DNA from: Chryseobacterium sp. CH21
Lineage (GTDB): Bacteria; Bacteroidota; Bacteroidia; Flavobacteriales; Weeksellaceae
Length of the DNA stretch: 64,000 nt
Direction: 5' to 3'
Assembly: GCF_004119445.1 (NCBI RefSeq)
Contig: NZ_QICI01000072.1
Coordinates: 33,071-97,070 of the forward strand
Part shown: positions 27,621-37,460 of the stretch, piece after piece
Position numbering within the stretch: the first letter of the stretch is position 1
Layout of the letters: the number at the start of each line of letters is the position of its first letter
Made by a program: the position numbers and the translations under genes
The notes under the pieces: model-generated
Told to the model about the DNA's origin: nothing
What the model saw: the letters and a program-made list of their open reading frames with translations, nothing else
The model's database searches: none

Positions 27621-29033
27621 TTACTTATTTATCTCTTCATTTTTCTGTGTACTATAGAAATTAGGGAAGCGCATCTGTACGGTTGTTCCCTGGTTCTCGT
27701 GTGAGCTTACGATCAATTCCCCGTTGTGCATTCTTACAATGTTTCTTGCCAGCGGAAGCCCTATTCCGTAACCTTCATAATTATTGGTATTAGAAGCTCT
27801 GAAGAACGGGTCATAGATTTTGTTCATTTCTACTTCCGGAATTCCAATACCATTATCTTTTACAATGATATAAACGTCTGTGTTCGTAGCACCAAGAGAA
27901 ACTTTAACCTGTTGAAAATTAGAATATTTACAGCCATTGCTGATGATATTGGCCACTGCAAGATGCAGTAGCTGCTCATTCCCCTGTACTTTCAGTTTTT
28001 TCGGATTATCGGGAAGCATACTGATATCCAGATAGATATTATTTCGGGAATCAATTTTTCTAAGGGTTTCAATAACATCCCAAAGCAATTGATCAATTCT
28101 TACCTTATCCATTTTCTGGATTTTCCCATCAAATCCGGTTTGGGCAATCATGAGAAGGGCTTTGATCTTTTTATCCAGCTTTTCGGCTTCGTCCAAAATA
28201 ATTCCTAAAGTTTCCTTGTATTCATCCGCTGTTCTGCTGATGGAAAGGGCAACATCGGCTTCTCCCATAATAGAGGTAAGAGGGGTTCTCAATTCGTGGG
28301 AAACATTTCCAATCAGGTGGTTCTGTGTTTCGAAAGATGTTTCAATACGATTGAGCATATCATTAAAGGTATCTACCAGCTCATTAAGTTCTTTGTTATC
28401 AGGCTGGGACTCCAATCTTAAGTGAAGATTTTCAGAACTAATCTCCTTTACTTTTCCGGTAATTTTTAAGATCGGTCTGAATAAAGTTTTAGACAGATAA
28501 AAAGAGAAAATCATACTAAAGAAAAGCGATAGCACAATACAAGTAAGCAACGTTCTTTTTAAAAAGCCCAGATAATAAACAACATAGTGGTTTTTAGCAG
28601 AAGCAATGGCTATATAATCTTTATCATCATATTTGAAACTCTGTCCTATATAATAGAATTCCTCATCATTATAATTGGACTCTCCTTCTTTGATAATATT
28701 TTTGAAGAAATACGAAGGGATATGGACCTCCTGAGATATCTTTTTGAAATTGGAATCTGTAGGAACAGCAAAAACATAGTCTTTTTCCATCGGAAGCTCT
28801 TCATCATTCAAACTGCTGAGAACATAGTTTTCCGGAAGATCGAGATGGTCTTTGCTTTTTTCGATCTGAACAATAGTAGCTGTTCTGATCTTCAGAAGCT
28901 CATAAAATCTCTGGTGTGAAAAATTAACGATTGAAAAGTACACTAAACCACTGAACAGCAAAATGATGGCGGTAAACACCAACATCAAAAGCACCATCGT
29001 TTTGGTCTGATTTGTAATGACTTTATTAAACAT
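27621..29033 (-). CDS. Membrane sensor histidine kinase
   Basis: A 470-residue orthodox sensor kinase: membrane segments at about 12-37 and 161-180 enclose a sensor region of about 125 residues with no recognised ligand domain. A HAMP domain follows, then HisKA with His246 in NVSHELRTPLTS, and HATPase with NIISNGCKYS (N box), VKDNGIGIP (G1) and GYGIGLPLARNIV (G2). It autophosphorylates and passes the phosphate to the response regulator encoded 3 bp upstream in the same operon. The signal is unknown; the layout recalls heavy-metal or envelope sensors, but nothing in the loop proves it. Confidence 0.95.
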   Translation of the reverse strand: MFNKVITNQTKTMVLLMLVFTAIILLFSGLVYFSIVNFSHQRFYELLKIRTATIVQIEKSKDHLDLPENYVLSSLNDEELPMEKDYVFAVPTDSNFKKISQEVHIPSYFFKNIIKEGESNYNDEEFYYIGQSFKYDDKDYIAIASAKNHYVVYYLGFLKRTLLTCIVLSLFFSMIFSFYLSKTLFRPILKITGKVKEISSENLHLRLESQPDNKELNELVDTFNDMLNRIETSFETQNHLIGNVSHELRTPLTSIMGEADVALSISRTADEYKETLGIILDEAEKLDKKIKALLMIAQTGFDGKIQKMDKVRIDQLLWDVIETLRKIDSRNNIYLDISMLPDNPKKLKVQGNEQLLHLAVANIISNGCKYSNFQQVKVSLGATNTDVYIIVKDNGIGIPEVEMNKIYDPFFRASNTNNYEGYGIGLPLARNIVRMHNGELIVSSHENQGTTVQMRFPNFYSTQKNEEINK

Positions 29034-29036
29034 ACA

Positions 29037-29744
29037 TTATGTTTTTTTCAACACATACCCCATTCCTATCACGGTATGAATCAGCTTATTATCATCGTGA
29101 TTATCTAGTTTTTTTCTTAAATAGTTTACATACACATCTACCACATTGGTTCCCAACTCGTAGTTTACACCCCACACTGCATCCAGAATTTCGGCTCTGG
29201 AAATTACTTTTTCAGGGTTATTCAGGAAATATAGCAGGAGTTTATATTCTGTGGAAGTAAGAGAAATATCTTCTCCGGCACGGGTTACTTTCTTGGTATA
29301 ATCATTCACCATCAGATCCAAAAACTGAAATACATGCTCATTATCCGGCTCCGGTTCTGCAATTTCCTGAGGTCCATTATTGTTGCTTCTTCTTAGCAAA
29401 GATTTCACACGCGCAACCAGTTCAATGAATTTAAAAGGTTTCACCAGATAATCATCTCCGCCGCTTTCTAATCCGAGAACAATATTTTCAGAAGTTCCCA
29501 AAGCAGTCAGAAATAAAATCGGAACACTCTGATTGGTTTTTCTTATTTCTTTACATACATCCAAGCCATTCATTTCCGGAAGCATAATGTCTAAAATTAC
29601 CAGATCGAAATCATTAGCCTGCACCAGCTGTACTCCTGTACGCCCGTCAAAAGCAACAGAAATTTCATATCCATTTTCCTGAAGTCCCTTTTTAATAAAG
29701 GACACCACACTGGTTTCGTCTTCGATAAGAATAATTTTTTTCAT
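29037..29744 (-). CDS. OmpR/PhoB-family response regulator
   Basis: A 235-residue two-domain regulator. The receiver domain (1-120) has the acidic pair E8-D9, phosphoacceptor Asp52 in LVILDIMLPEMNG, the Thr in FLTAL and Lys in DYLVKPF. The winged-helix domain (about 138-233) has DISLTSTEYKLLLYFLNNP and VDVYVNYLRKKLD. It is the first gene of the operon with the cognate kinase. Its target genes cannot be told from the sequence. Confidence 0.96.
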   Translation of the reverse strand: MKKIILIEDETSVVSFIKKGLQENGYEISVAFDGRTGVQLVQANDFDLVILDIMLPEMNGLDVCKEIRKTNQSVPILFLTALGTSENIVLGLESGGDDYLVKPFKFIELVARVKSLLRRSNNNGPQEIAEPEPDNEHVFQFLDLMVNDYTKKVTRAGEDISLTSTEYKLLLYFLNNPEKVISRAEILDAVWGVNYELGTNVVDVYVNYLRKKLDNHDDNKLIHTVIGMGYVLKKT

Positions 29745-29925
29745 AAATGAAATAAGGAGTTTTACAAAAATAGGGAAATTTTCCTGGGATGGGCAAACCT
29801 GGAACAGAGAAAGAAAAGGGACGCTAGAAGATGGGAACCTATTACAAACGTTTTATGATTCGGTTCAGATGGATTAGATTTACCGCAAAATCCGCAAGGA
29901 ATTTTTCAATATAAAATTATAAAAT

Positions 29926-29989
29926 GATCGCAAGGGTCTTTCACTATGCAATGATCGCATTCTTAGCTGAACGAAGTGCCCTCGCGATC
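29926..29989. repeat. R2 palindromic repeat, copy 2
   Basis: The left arm GATCGCAAGGGTCTTTCACT (29926-29945) and the right arm ACGAAGTGCCCTCGCGATC (29971-29989) are imperfect inverted partners. Both resemble the arms of the R2 element beside the GxxExxY gene. No gene lies within it. Confidence 0.7.
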
Positions 29990-30111
29990 GAAAAATAAAA
30001 CAGCATAATTAATAAACTTGCCAACTTTTCTTTTTTTATTTTTCCACTTTTGTATCACTTTACCTTTTTGTGAATTCCTCTTTTTACCATACAACCTATA
30101 TAGAATAATAT

Positions 30112-30119
30112 TACCTTTG
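30112..30119 (+). promoter_or_regulatory. -7 element of the XRE-cupin gene
   Basis: TACCTTTG fits TAnnTTTG and lies 47 bp upstream of the ATG at 30167. No convincing -33 TTG was seen. Confidence 0.5.
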
Positions 30120-30166
30120 TTTTTAATATAATGATGATAAAATAATCAGGTTAAATTACACACAGT

Positions 30167-30736
30167 ATGAATGACTTTTTAATAGGTATCGGCAAGAGAT
30201 TAAAGGATATTAGAAAAAAGAATAATTTAACCATCAACGAACTGGCTTTCAAAGCTAATGTGAGCAACGGTCTTGTTTCCAGAATTGAAAACGGAAGAAC
30301 CATTCCTTCACTTCCTGTTTTATTAGATCTGATCCAGTCGCTTGAGATTGATGCCAGCTATTTCTTTGAAGGGGTTGAGAAAAAATCCAATGCTAAATTC
30401 ATTTATGTTCCGAAAGAAAGTCAGCAAGTCATTGAAAAGGAAGTAGAAGCTGAAGGATTTAAATATATGCATATCTTCAGCAAAAGCCTTCATTCTTTGG
30501 GTTTTGAAGCTGTGCTCCTAACTCTCGAACCCAATTCTAAAAGGGAAAAGGTCATTACGGATGCCTGGGAATTCAAATATATTCTGAAAGGAGAAGTGAA
30601 ATACGTAATTGATAATGAAGAAATTATCCTAAAAGAAGGTGATTCTCTGTATTTCAACGGGAAGTTTCCTCACGTTCCGGTAAGCATCAGTAATGAAAGT
30701 TGTGTAATGCTTGTTCTTTATTTTTATACGGCTTAA
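30167..30736 (+). CDS. XRE-family regulator with C-terminal cupin domain
   Basis: A 189-residue regulator. An HTH_3 domain at about 7-62 (IGKRLKDIRKKNNLTINEL, then VSRIENGRTIPSLPVLLDL) is followed by a short linker and a small cupin barrel (about 105-188) with VLLTLEPNSKREK, AWEFKYILKGEVKYVID and LKEGDSLYFNGKFPHVP. In this architecture the cupin usually senses a small molecule of a catabolic pathway. It stands alone upstream of the TonB receptor/oxidase/hydrolase operon in the same orientation and is the natural candidate for its regulator. This is inferred from position only. Confidence 0.92.
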   Translation: MNDFLIGIGKRLKDIRKKNNLTINELAFKANVSNGLVSRIENGRTIPSLPVLLDLIQSLEIDASYFFEGVEKKSNAKFIYVPKESQQVIEKEVEAEGFKYMHIFSKSLHSLGFEAVLLTLEPNSKREKVITDAWEFKYILKGEVKYVIDNEEIILKEGDSLYFNGKFPHVPVSISNESCVMLVLYFYTA

Positions 30737-30777
30737 CTGCATTTTTTTAACGCAAAGCTTTTTATTATTTTGTTTTT

Positions 30778-30859
30778 GTCATTCTGACGAAGGAAGAATC
30801 TCTTATTTGCATTCAATAACGCGAGATTCTTCATTACATTTCATTTCATTCAGAATGAC
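30778..30859 (+). repeat. R3 repeat, copy 1
   Basis: The left arm (30778-30801) contains GTCATTCTGACGAAGGAAGA and the right arm (30824-30859) contains TTTCATTCAGAATGAC, so the ends form an inverted repeat. A copy in the opposite orientation is at 37461-37540. Confidence 0.88.
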
Positions 30860-30902
30860 AATTGTAGTGTAGATTCCTTATAAATACACATATGATAATC
30901 AC

Positions 30903-30970
30903 GCTTCATCAGCGACAACGTCACAATCTTTGCACCCTCATAATATATCCTATGGTTTATTAAACTTTGC
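30903..30970 (+). repeat. R4 repeat, copy 2
   Basis: It contains CGCTTCATCAGCGACAACGT, AATCTTTGC and a distal CTTTGCG, matching the words of the inverted copy at 20041-20140. The function is unknown. Confidence 0.5.
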
Positions 30971-31029
30971 GTTTAAATCATATTCCAAATTTTACATCAT
31001 TCTTCAATTTTTGATTTTACGAAACACAC

Positions 31030-31044
31030 AAAAGTTTACAAATA
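31030..31044 (+). promoter_or_regulatory. 15-bp word shared with the phosphatase promoter region
   Basis: AAAAGTTTACAAATA also occurs exactly at 37637-37651, upstream of the secreted phosphatase gene. It could be a shared operator half-site. The distance to the receptor ATG (about 290 bp) is long, so this is tentative. Confidence 0.35.
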
Positions 31045-31335
31045 TGCAACTTTTATTTTTCTGTTTTCTTCCAAGATGAACGAAATATGAACCAAAACAA
31101 GCCTTTTTTCAGCAGGTTTCTATTCCTTATATTCTTGGGAAACATTTGCTAAAAACATTGAAGCAGCTACTTCAGACCCTCTTTTATAAAATTTTCAATG
31201 GTTAACTTCAATTGGTTTTCAAGTAAAACAGACGTAACAAACCGGACTCATTTGTTAATCAATACTTAATACAAAATATTTATATATATTAAAATTATTA
31301 GCGTGATTTGCATAAAAAATTTAATATATGTAAAA

Positions 31336-34161
31336 ATGAAAACAAAATTAGAGAAATTACTTACCCTTGTTTTTGTCTGTTTCATTGTATTTGTTTCAGC
31401 GCAAAAACAGTTAATTATAGGAACTGTTCTTGATGACAGCCAGCCTCTCCCCGGGGCCACAGTCAAAATAAAAGGCTTATCTAAAAATATAACGACTGAT
31501 ATTGAAGGAAAATTTACAATCAATGATATCAAAGAAGGCCAATATACTTTACAAATCAGCTACATCGGTTATGAATCTACAGATATTAACATAGACCTGA
31601 AACCGGAACAATCCGTTGATTTAGGAATCATTAAACTATCCCAGCCCCGAAAAAATATTGATGAAGTTATCGTTACCGGAACGTTGAAAAATACAGAAGC
31701 GAGAGCTTTAAATCTTCAGAAAAATGCGATCAATATTACCAACGTGATTGCCTCAGATGGGATCGGGAAACTACCAGACAGAAATGCCGCAGAGACCGTG
31801 CAGCGTGTACAGGGCGTTTCGATTGAAAGGGACCAGGGAGAAGGGAGATTTGTTTCCCTGAGAGGACTTCCGCCATTCTGGGCATCCACAACCATCAATG
31901 GAAACAGACTTCCCACTGCAGAGGAAGAAACCACTTCCAGAGCTACCGCATTCGACTTCTTTCCTACGGAACTGATCTCCTATGTACATGTAAATAAGTC
32001 TTTTACCCCAGACATTGAAGCAGACGGAATAGGTGGTGGTGTCAATTTTATCACCAAAACTCCACCGATGAAAACAGAATTCAAAGCTACTGTGGGAAGT
32101 GGTTATAATGCCAAGTCTGATAAGGGAGTTTACAACCTTGGATTTTTGTATGGAGGAAGAACGAAGGATAAAAAATTCGGGTATTTATTCAATTTTGCGC
32201 ATTTTATCAGAAACTGGTCTACAGATAATTTTGAGGCGAGAAGAAGTGGTGATGAAGGGGTTTTCAGACTGGAACTTCGTGATTATAACGGGGTAAGAAA
32301 AACAACAGGAATTAATACCGCTTTTGAATATGTACTCTCTCCAAAGACTACTTTTTATTTAAAAGGAATGTATGGTACTTTATCCGATGATGAAACGCAT
32401 TATAAACACAGAATCCGTTTTGATAAATTCAGTAGTACTAATAATACCGCAAGAGTAGAGCTTCAGAATATCCACAACTTACTGATAACGGAACTTACGT
32501 CTGTTTCCTTGGGAGCGGTTCATCAATTAAACAAAGGAAAAATCGACTGGGATTTATCTTACTACGACAATAAATTCAAATATGGAAATATTCCTGATAA
32601 GCAAAACAATTCTTACTATGTGATCAAGTACACTCAATCTGGTGTAGCCATCAATCCTGATTATATTTCAAATCATGGAAATGGTCCTAGAGCCTACTGG
32701 AAAGCTGATGGCGGGAAACTAGATTATAAAAATCCAGATGCTTTGTTTGGTTTCTACAGTGATCCGAACTTTAAAATGGATGCTTCGCAGATGAGATTTA
32801 CAGATCTTGAATTTTATAAAGTGTTTGTAGAGGAAAAGGATAAAATTGTAGCAGCTTTCAACCATGAAATCAATGCTTCTGATAAACTGACTTTAAAATA
32901 TGGTTTTAAATACAGAGATAAAGAACGTAATGCAAGATTCTCTGATATTTTCTACAACTGGAGCAGTGGAACAACACCTCTTCTATCTGATTTTTCCCAA
33001 TATATCACTACACAGCCTAATGGACCGAAATATTTAAGTGAAATGAATGCCCACATCGGCAACACATTTGGTCCGGTACTTTCTGCCACAGGAATGAACC
33101 AGTTCTGGTATCAGAATCAAGGAAATTTAAAAATAAATACTACAGATTCCGAAGCACTGGAATATAATAAAGCATTAGGAAGAAACTTTGATGTCTATGA
33201 AAAACATGCAGATGCTTATGGAATGGCAACGTATAAACTGAATGATAAAATTACCATTTTAGGAGGAATCAGATTATCAAATACCAATACAAAAGTGAAA
33301 GGTTACAGCGTAAATGATGACGTATTGACTCCTGTAGAAAATACTAAAAACTATCTGGCTGTTCTTCCAATGATTCACTTAAAATATACATTAAATGATA
33401 AAACCAATCTTCGTTTTGCAGCAACAAGAACGTTCTCAAGACCGAATTTTGGTGATCTGACTCCGGGAGGAACATATATTGAAGCAGACAACGAGTTTAA
33501 AGGGGGGAACCCGAATCTTAATCCTACCTATTCTTTGAATTTTGACCTGATGGGAGAATATTATTTTTCCAATGTAGGAATTCTGAGTGGCGGAGTTTTC
33601 TATAAATCGATTACAGACCCTATTTTCCAGGATTCTTTTATCGGAAATTATAATGGAATCAACGGTGTACAATTTACAGCGCCTAATAACGGAAAAGCAG
33701 CATGGCTGGGAGGTGTTGAGCTTGGAATTAATAAAAGATTTGACTTCCTTCCAGGGCTTTTACAATATTTCGGAGTACAATTGAATACCACATTCATGAC
33801 TTCCGAAATGGAAAAACCAAGCGGAAGAACGGTAGCCCTTCCCTATCAGGCAAAAGAATTGTACAATGCCCAGCTTTTCTTTGAGAAAAAAGGGTTCAAT
33901 GCAAGACTGGCTTACAACTACAAAGGAAAATATGCTGTAGAGTATGCTGAGGAGGACATCAATGATTCTTATTACGGTAAATACAGCAATCTGGATTTCG
34001 GAGGTTCTTATCAATTTACCAAATACCTGACTTTGTATGCGGATGTGAACAATATTCTGAACAAACCTCTGATCTATCACTTCGGAAAAAGTGAAGACCG
34101 TCCGGAACAGGTGGAATATTATGGAGTACGATTCAATCTTGGAATAAAACTGAACTTCTAA
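31336..34161 (+). CDS. TonB-dependent receptor with carboxypeptidase-like N-terminal domain
   Basis: A 941-residue outer-membrane transporter. The signal peptide runs to about residue 23 (VFVSAQ). A CarboxypepD_reg-like domain covers about 25-105, the plug about 115-230 (DGIGKLPDRNAAETVQRV, then LRGLPPFWASTTINGNRL) and the 22-strand barrel follows, ending in a TonB-receptor-type GVRFNLGIKLNF. The plug is of the TonB-Xanth-Caul style. It takes up a scarce nutrient with TonB energy. It is the first gene of an operon with a transporter, an FAD oxidase and a HAD phosphonatase-like enzyme (gaps 9, 11 and 7 bp), so an organophosphonate ligand is inferred. No sequence feature proves the ligand. Confidence 0.93.
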   Translation: MKTKLEKLLTLVFVCFIVFVSAQKQLIIGTVLDDSQPLPGATVKIKGLSKNITTDIEGKFTINDIKEGQYTLQISYIGYESTDINIDLKPEQSVDLGIIKLSQPRKNIDEVIVTGTLKNTEARALNLQKNAINITNVIASDGIGKLPDRNAAETVQRVQGVSIERDQGEGRFVSLRGLPPFWASTTINGNRLPTAEEETTSRATAFDFFPTELISYVHVNKSFTPDIEADGIGGGVNFITKTPPMKTEFKATVGSGYNAKSDKGVYNLGFLYGGRTKDKKFGYLFNFAHFIRNWSTDNFEARRSGDEGVFRLELRDYNGVRKTTGINTAFEYVLSPKTTFYLKGMYGTLSDDETHYKHRIRFDKFSSTNNTARVELQNIHNLLITELTSVSLGAVHQLNKGKIDWDLSYYDNKFKYGNIPDKQNNSYYVIKYTQSGVAINPDYISNHGNGPRAYWKADGGKLDYKNPDALFGFYSDPNFKMDASQMRFTDLEFYKVFVEEKDKIVAAFNHEINASDKLTLKYGFKYRDKERNARFSDIFYNWSSGTTPLLSDFSQYITTQPNGPKYLSEMNAHIGNTFGPVLSATGMNQFWYQNQGNLKINTTDSEALEYNKALGRNFDVYEKHADAYGMATYKLNDKITILGGIRLSNTNTKVKGYSVNDDVLTPVENTKNYLAVLPMIHLKYTLNDKTNLRFAATRTFSRPNFGDLTPGGTYIEADNEFKGGNPNLNPTYSLNFDLMGEYYFSNVGILSGGVFYKSITDPIFQDSFIGNYNGINGVQFTAPNNGKAAWLGGVELGINKRFDFLPGLLQYFGVQLNTTFMTSEMEKPSGRTVALPYQAKELYNAQLFFEKKGFNARLAYNYKGKYAVEYAEEDINDSYYGKYSNLDFGGSYQFTKYLTLYADVNNILNKPLIYHFGKSEDRPEQVEYYGVRFNLGIKLNF

Positions 34162-34170
34162 CCCATTACC

Positions 34171-35469
34171 ATGGCCAGAACCATCAATAAAAAAACATTA
34201 GTAACACTGAAGGCTGCCTTTGCTGCTTTCGGTGTTTACTTCTGCATGTACGGTTTCAGGAAACCTTTTACCGTAGCTTCTTTCGAAGGTCTTTCCTATT
34301 TCGGGGTAGATTATAAGATTCTGATTATCATTGCCCAGGCTGTAGGATATTTTATCTCAAAATTCATTGGAATCAAATTTATCTCGGAGTTGAAACCTCA
34401 GAAAAGAATTACTTATCTCTTTACTTTCATTGCTGTTGCTGAGCTTGCCTTGCTAGGATTTGCAGTCGTTCCTGCTCCTTACAATATCCTGTTTATGTTG
34501 ATCAATGGGATTCCGCTGGGAATGATCTGGGGAATTGTTTTCTCTTATATCGAAGGACGAAAAACCACCGAAATCATTGGTCTTTTTCTATGTTCAAGCT
34601 TTGTGGTTTCTTCAGGGTTTACAAAATCCGTAGGGAAATTTTTAATGGATACTTTTTCCATTTCAGAATTCTGGATGCCCTTTTCAGCCGGGCTGGTTTT
34701 CATTGTTCCATTAATTCTTTTCGGGTTGCTTCTTGAAAGGACTCCCAAGCCTTCGGACGAAGATATTTTGCTTAAAAATAAGAGACAGCCTTTGAATGGT
34801 AAGGAAAGAAAAGTTTTGATCCAACAGTTTTTTGTTCCGATTGTGTGTATCATCTTTTTATATATCAGCTTAACCGTTTTAAGGGATTTCAGAGATAACT
34901 TTAACAGGGAAATCTGGGATGGGCTGCATTTTACTTTTGACAGTTCCATTTTTACTTTAACGGAAATTCCTATTGCGGTAATGGTTCTGGTGATTTTAAG
35001 CTTTATGGTTAAGGTAAAAAACAATAAAAAGGCATTTGCTTATTATCATTACATCCTTTTTGCCGGCATTCTTACCGTTGGACTTTCCACATATCTGTTT
35101 CAGCAGGGTTCTTTGTCTCCTTTTTTATGGATGACGATTTCAGGTTTCGGAATGTATATCTGCTACATCCCTTTCAACGGAATTTATTTTGACCGGATGA
35201 TTGCCGCTTTTGAAATCAAAGGAAATGTAGGTTTTCTGATCTATATTGTAGATTCTTTCGGTTATTTAGGAAGTGTTCTGATTCTTTTGTATAAAAACTT
35301 CGGTTCAGCTCAGACTTCATGGTTAAATTTTTATATCAATTTAAATTATATCATCACCATAACGGTTTTCGTTCTTTCCGTGATTGCTTTTATAGCTTTC
35401 AGAAAAAAGTCGAAACCCAAATCTAACTCTAATCAATTCATCAATTTCGATACGTCGAAAATTTTATAA
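34171..35469 (+). CDS. DUF5690 family MFS-like membrane transporter
   Basis: A 432-residue inner-membrane protein with about twelve hydrophobic segments in two halves separated by a basic loop (about 190-215). FGVYFCMYGFRKPFTVASF at the N-terminus and SGFGMYICYIPFNGIYFDRM near the C-terminus are hallmarks of the DUF5690 family, a branch of the MFS superfamily that I recognise from Bacteroidota phosphonate-type loci. It would carry the ligand of the receptor gene upstream across the inner membrane. The substrate is inferred from the two downstream enzymes. Confidence 0.85.
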   Translation: MARTINKKTLVTLKAAFAAFGVYFCMYGFRKPFTVASFEGLSYFGVDYKILIIIAQAVGYFISKFIGIKFISELKPQKRITYLFTFIAVAELALLGFAVVPAPYNILFMLINGIPLGMIWGIVFSYIEGRKTTEIIGLFLCSSFVVSSGFTKSVGKFLMDTFSISEFWMPFSAGLVFIVPLILFGLLLERTPKPSDEDILLKNKRQPLNGKERKVLIQQFFVPIVCIIFLYISLTVLRDFRDNFNREIWDGLHFTFDSSIFTLTEIPIAVMVLVILSFMVKVKNNKKAFAYYHYILFAGILTVGLSTYLFQQGSLSPFLWMTISGFGMYICYIPFNGIYFDRMIAAFEIKGNVGFLIYIVDSFGYLGSVLILLYKNFGSAQTSWLNFYINLNYIITITVFVLSVIAFIAFRKKSKPKSNSNQFINFDTSKIL

Positions 35470-35480
35470 ATAATAGTACA

Positions 35481-36635
35481 ATGACAACAAAATTTGATTT
35501 AATCGTTGTAGGAGGTGGAATCTTAGGAACATTCCATGCTTATCATGCACTGAAGAAAAATCTTAAAGTAGCTTTACTGGAAAGAAATTCTGTTCCTCAG
35601 GGTGCCACAGTAAGAAATTTCGGACAGGTAGTGCCTTCCGGAATGGATCTTAAATGGCAGAATTTCGGAAGGGAAAGTCTGGCCATATACAATGAACTTC
35701 ATGATCAGGCAGATCTTACCATCAGACAAAATGGATCCATCTATATTGCTTCAAATGATGAAGAGCTTCAATTGATTGAAGAACTTTATGAAATCAACAG
35801 AAATAATGATTATGAATCTGTTTTATTATCAAAAAATGACTGCATCAAGAAATTTGACGGACTTCGTTCCGACTATTGCAAAGGTGGTTTGTTTTTCCCA
35901 CAGGAACTTTCTGTAGATTCTGCAGAGATGATTATAAAGCTTCATAAGCTGCTTCAGGAAAAAATGGGATTACAGATTTTCTACAATACAACGGTTCTTG
36001 AAACCTATGAAGATGATCAGAAATGTACGGCCTTAGCTGCTGACGGAATAGAATTTAATGCTTCTAAAATCATGATCTGCGGTGGACATGAGTTTAAAAC
36101 TTTATACCCTAAAGTATTCAATGACAGTGATCTGGAAGTGAGTAAGCTACAAATGCTTCAGACCAAACCTCAGGGAATTTATTCGCTTCAGGGAAATATT
36201 CTTACAAGTCTTTCTGTGAGAAGGTATGAATCATTCAGTGAGTGTCCTTCTTTTCAGAAAATCAAGGCTTTAGAAGATCCTAATTCATTTGAAAAGAAGT
36301 ATGGAGTACATATTTTATTCAAACAGGCGCTGGATGGTTCTGTGATCATAGGAGATTCTCACGAATATGCAGATGCTAAAAATGCAGATGACCTTGGGTA
36401 TGATCTTAATATGGAGATTGATGAATTCATGATTCATGAGGCCAAAAAAATTATTGATCTTCCTACGTATGAAATTCAGAGAAGGTGGTTCGGAATCTAT
36501 TCCCAGTGCAAAACGAAAGATATTTTTGAACACAGCCCATCTGCCAATATTCATATTGTAACGGGAATCGGAGGAAAAGGAATGACGGGAAGCGGTGGCT
36601 TTTCCAAATTTAATATTGAAAAAATTTACGCATAA
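35481..36635 (+). CDS. TIGR03364-type FAD-dependent oxidoreductase (DAO fold)
   Basis: A 384-residue protein of the D-amino-acid oxidase superfamily. The dinucleotide-binding motif VVGGGILGTFHA is at about 9-20, NFGQVVPSGMD follows, and the C-terminal FAD contact is GIGGKGMTGSGGF. The family is defined by linkage to phosphonatase-like HAD hydrolases, exactly the next gene here (7 bp downstream). Relatives in phosphonate loci oxidise amino groups of aminoethylphosphonate-like compounds to give phosphonoacetaldehyde. The exact substrate of this protein is not visible. Confidence 0.9.
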   Translation: MTTKFDLIVVGGGILGTFHAYHALKKNLKVALLERNSVPQGATVRNFGQVVPSGMDLKWQNFGRESLAIYNELHDQADLTIRQNGSIYIASNDEELQLIEELYEINRNNDYESVLLSKNDCIKKFDGLRSDYCKGGLFFPQELSVDSAEMIIKLHKLLQEKMGLQIFYNTTVLETYEDDQKCTALAADGIEFNASKIMICGGHEFKTLYPKVFNDSDLEVSKLQMLQTKPQGIYSLQGNILTSLSVRRYESFSECPSFQKIKALEDPNSFEKKYGVHILFKQALDGSVIIGDSHEYADAKNADDLGYDLNMEIDEFMIHEAKKIIDLPTYEIQRRWFGIYSQCKTKDIFEHSPSANIHIVTGIGGKGMTGSGGFSKFNIEKIYA

Positions 36636-36642
36636 CATTGAC

Positions 36643-37311
36643 ATGAAAAATATAGAATTACTCGTTCTGGATATGGCCGGAACAACCATTGATGAGGATA
36701 ATGTAGTTTACAAAACACTTACCAACGCTGTGAATGATTACGGCTATATGGTAAGCCTGGAAAAAGTATTATCCAGCTGTGCCGGAATGGAAAAACTGGA
36801 AGCTATCACAAGTCTTTTAAAGGAAATCGATGGGAATGAAGAAGATGCTCCTGCTATTTTTGAGAATTTTTCTGACCAGCTGAAAGAATCTTATCAAAAT
36901 CTGGATGTAAAACCCATCAACGGAGCGGAAGATTTCTTATTGAATATGAAAGCCCAAAACAAGAAAATCGTTCTGAATACAGGCTATACATCAGAAATCG
37001 CTCAACAGCTTTTAGACAAACTCAACTGGAAAGAAAGCATTCATTTTGATGCTTTGATTACAGCAGATGATGTTTCAGAAAGCCGTCCTAGTCCTGAAAT
37101 GATACAACTTGCGATGAGGAAATTCAATATTACAGAAGCTAATAAAGTTTTAAAGGCAGGCGATTCTGTTATTGATATTGAAGAGGGAAAAAATGCAGGG
37201 TGTGGACTAACGGTAGCTGTTCTTTCAGGAGCTCAAAGTAAATCAGAGCTTGAAAAAGCATCCCCGGATTATATTCTGAATACCATTTCTGAAGCTGAAG
37301 GTATTCTTTAA
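36643..37311 (+). CDS. Phosphonatase-like HAD hydrolase (TIGR03351 type)
   Basis: A 222-residue HAD-superfamily enzyme. The nucleophile motif DMAGTTID is at 10-17, motif II is LNTGYTS and motifs III/IV are in RPSPEMIQLAM and KAGDSVIDIEEGKNAG. In the cap, Lys51 (GMEKLEAI) falls where I would place the Schiff-base lysine of phosphonoacetaldehyde hydrolase PhnX, so C-P bond cleavage is plausible. The start is the ATG at 36643; a longer in-frame start at 36595 would overlap the oxidase gene and add residues unlike the family. It is the last gene of the receptor operon. Confidence 0.88.
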   Translation: MKNIELLVLDMAGTTIDEDNVVYKTLTNAVNDYGYMVSLEKVLSSCAGMEKLEAITSLLKEIDGNEEDAPAIFENFSDQLKESYQNLDVKPINGAEDFLLNMKAQNKKIVLNTGYTSEIAQQLLDKLNWKESIHFDALITADDVSESRPSPEMIQLAMRKFNITEANKVLKAGDSVIDIEEGKNAGCGLTVAVLSGAQSKSELEKASPDYILNTISEAEGIL

Positions 37312-37460
37312 CCACTTTTTCATCATATTTTTTTAATACTTCTTGACACAAATGTTTTCATGGATTTTTCTATTGGAAATGTTTGTGTTTTTTACCACCC
37401 CGTTAAATTTTCAATTTGACAGAGGTTTTCTTTTCACAAAAGTCAAATGATTTGGCTTTT

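Larger units (their letters stand above)
29745..30166. other. Intergenic region, response regulator to XRE-cupin gene
   Basis: This divergent region contains a minus-strand -7 element TATTTTTG at 29765-29772 for the response regulator, a diverged copy of the R2 palindrome at 29926-29989 and a plus-strand -7 element at 30112-30119. No gene was seen. Confidence 0.65.
30737..31335. other. Long intergenic region upstream of the TonB receptor operon
   Basis: This 599-bp gap contains repeat R3 copy 1 (30778-30859), repeat R4 copy 2 (30903-30970) and a 15-bp word at 31030-31044 that recurs upstream of the phosphatase gene. The remaining 290 bp before the receptor ATG are very AT-rich and without a gene. 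A TTG at 31303 in frame with the receptor is not a plausible start, because the signal peptide begins at 31336. Confidence 0.65.

Noticed and set aside
30866..30871. GTGTAG half-site after repeat R3
   Set aside because: No inverted partner at the right distance.
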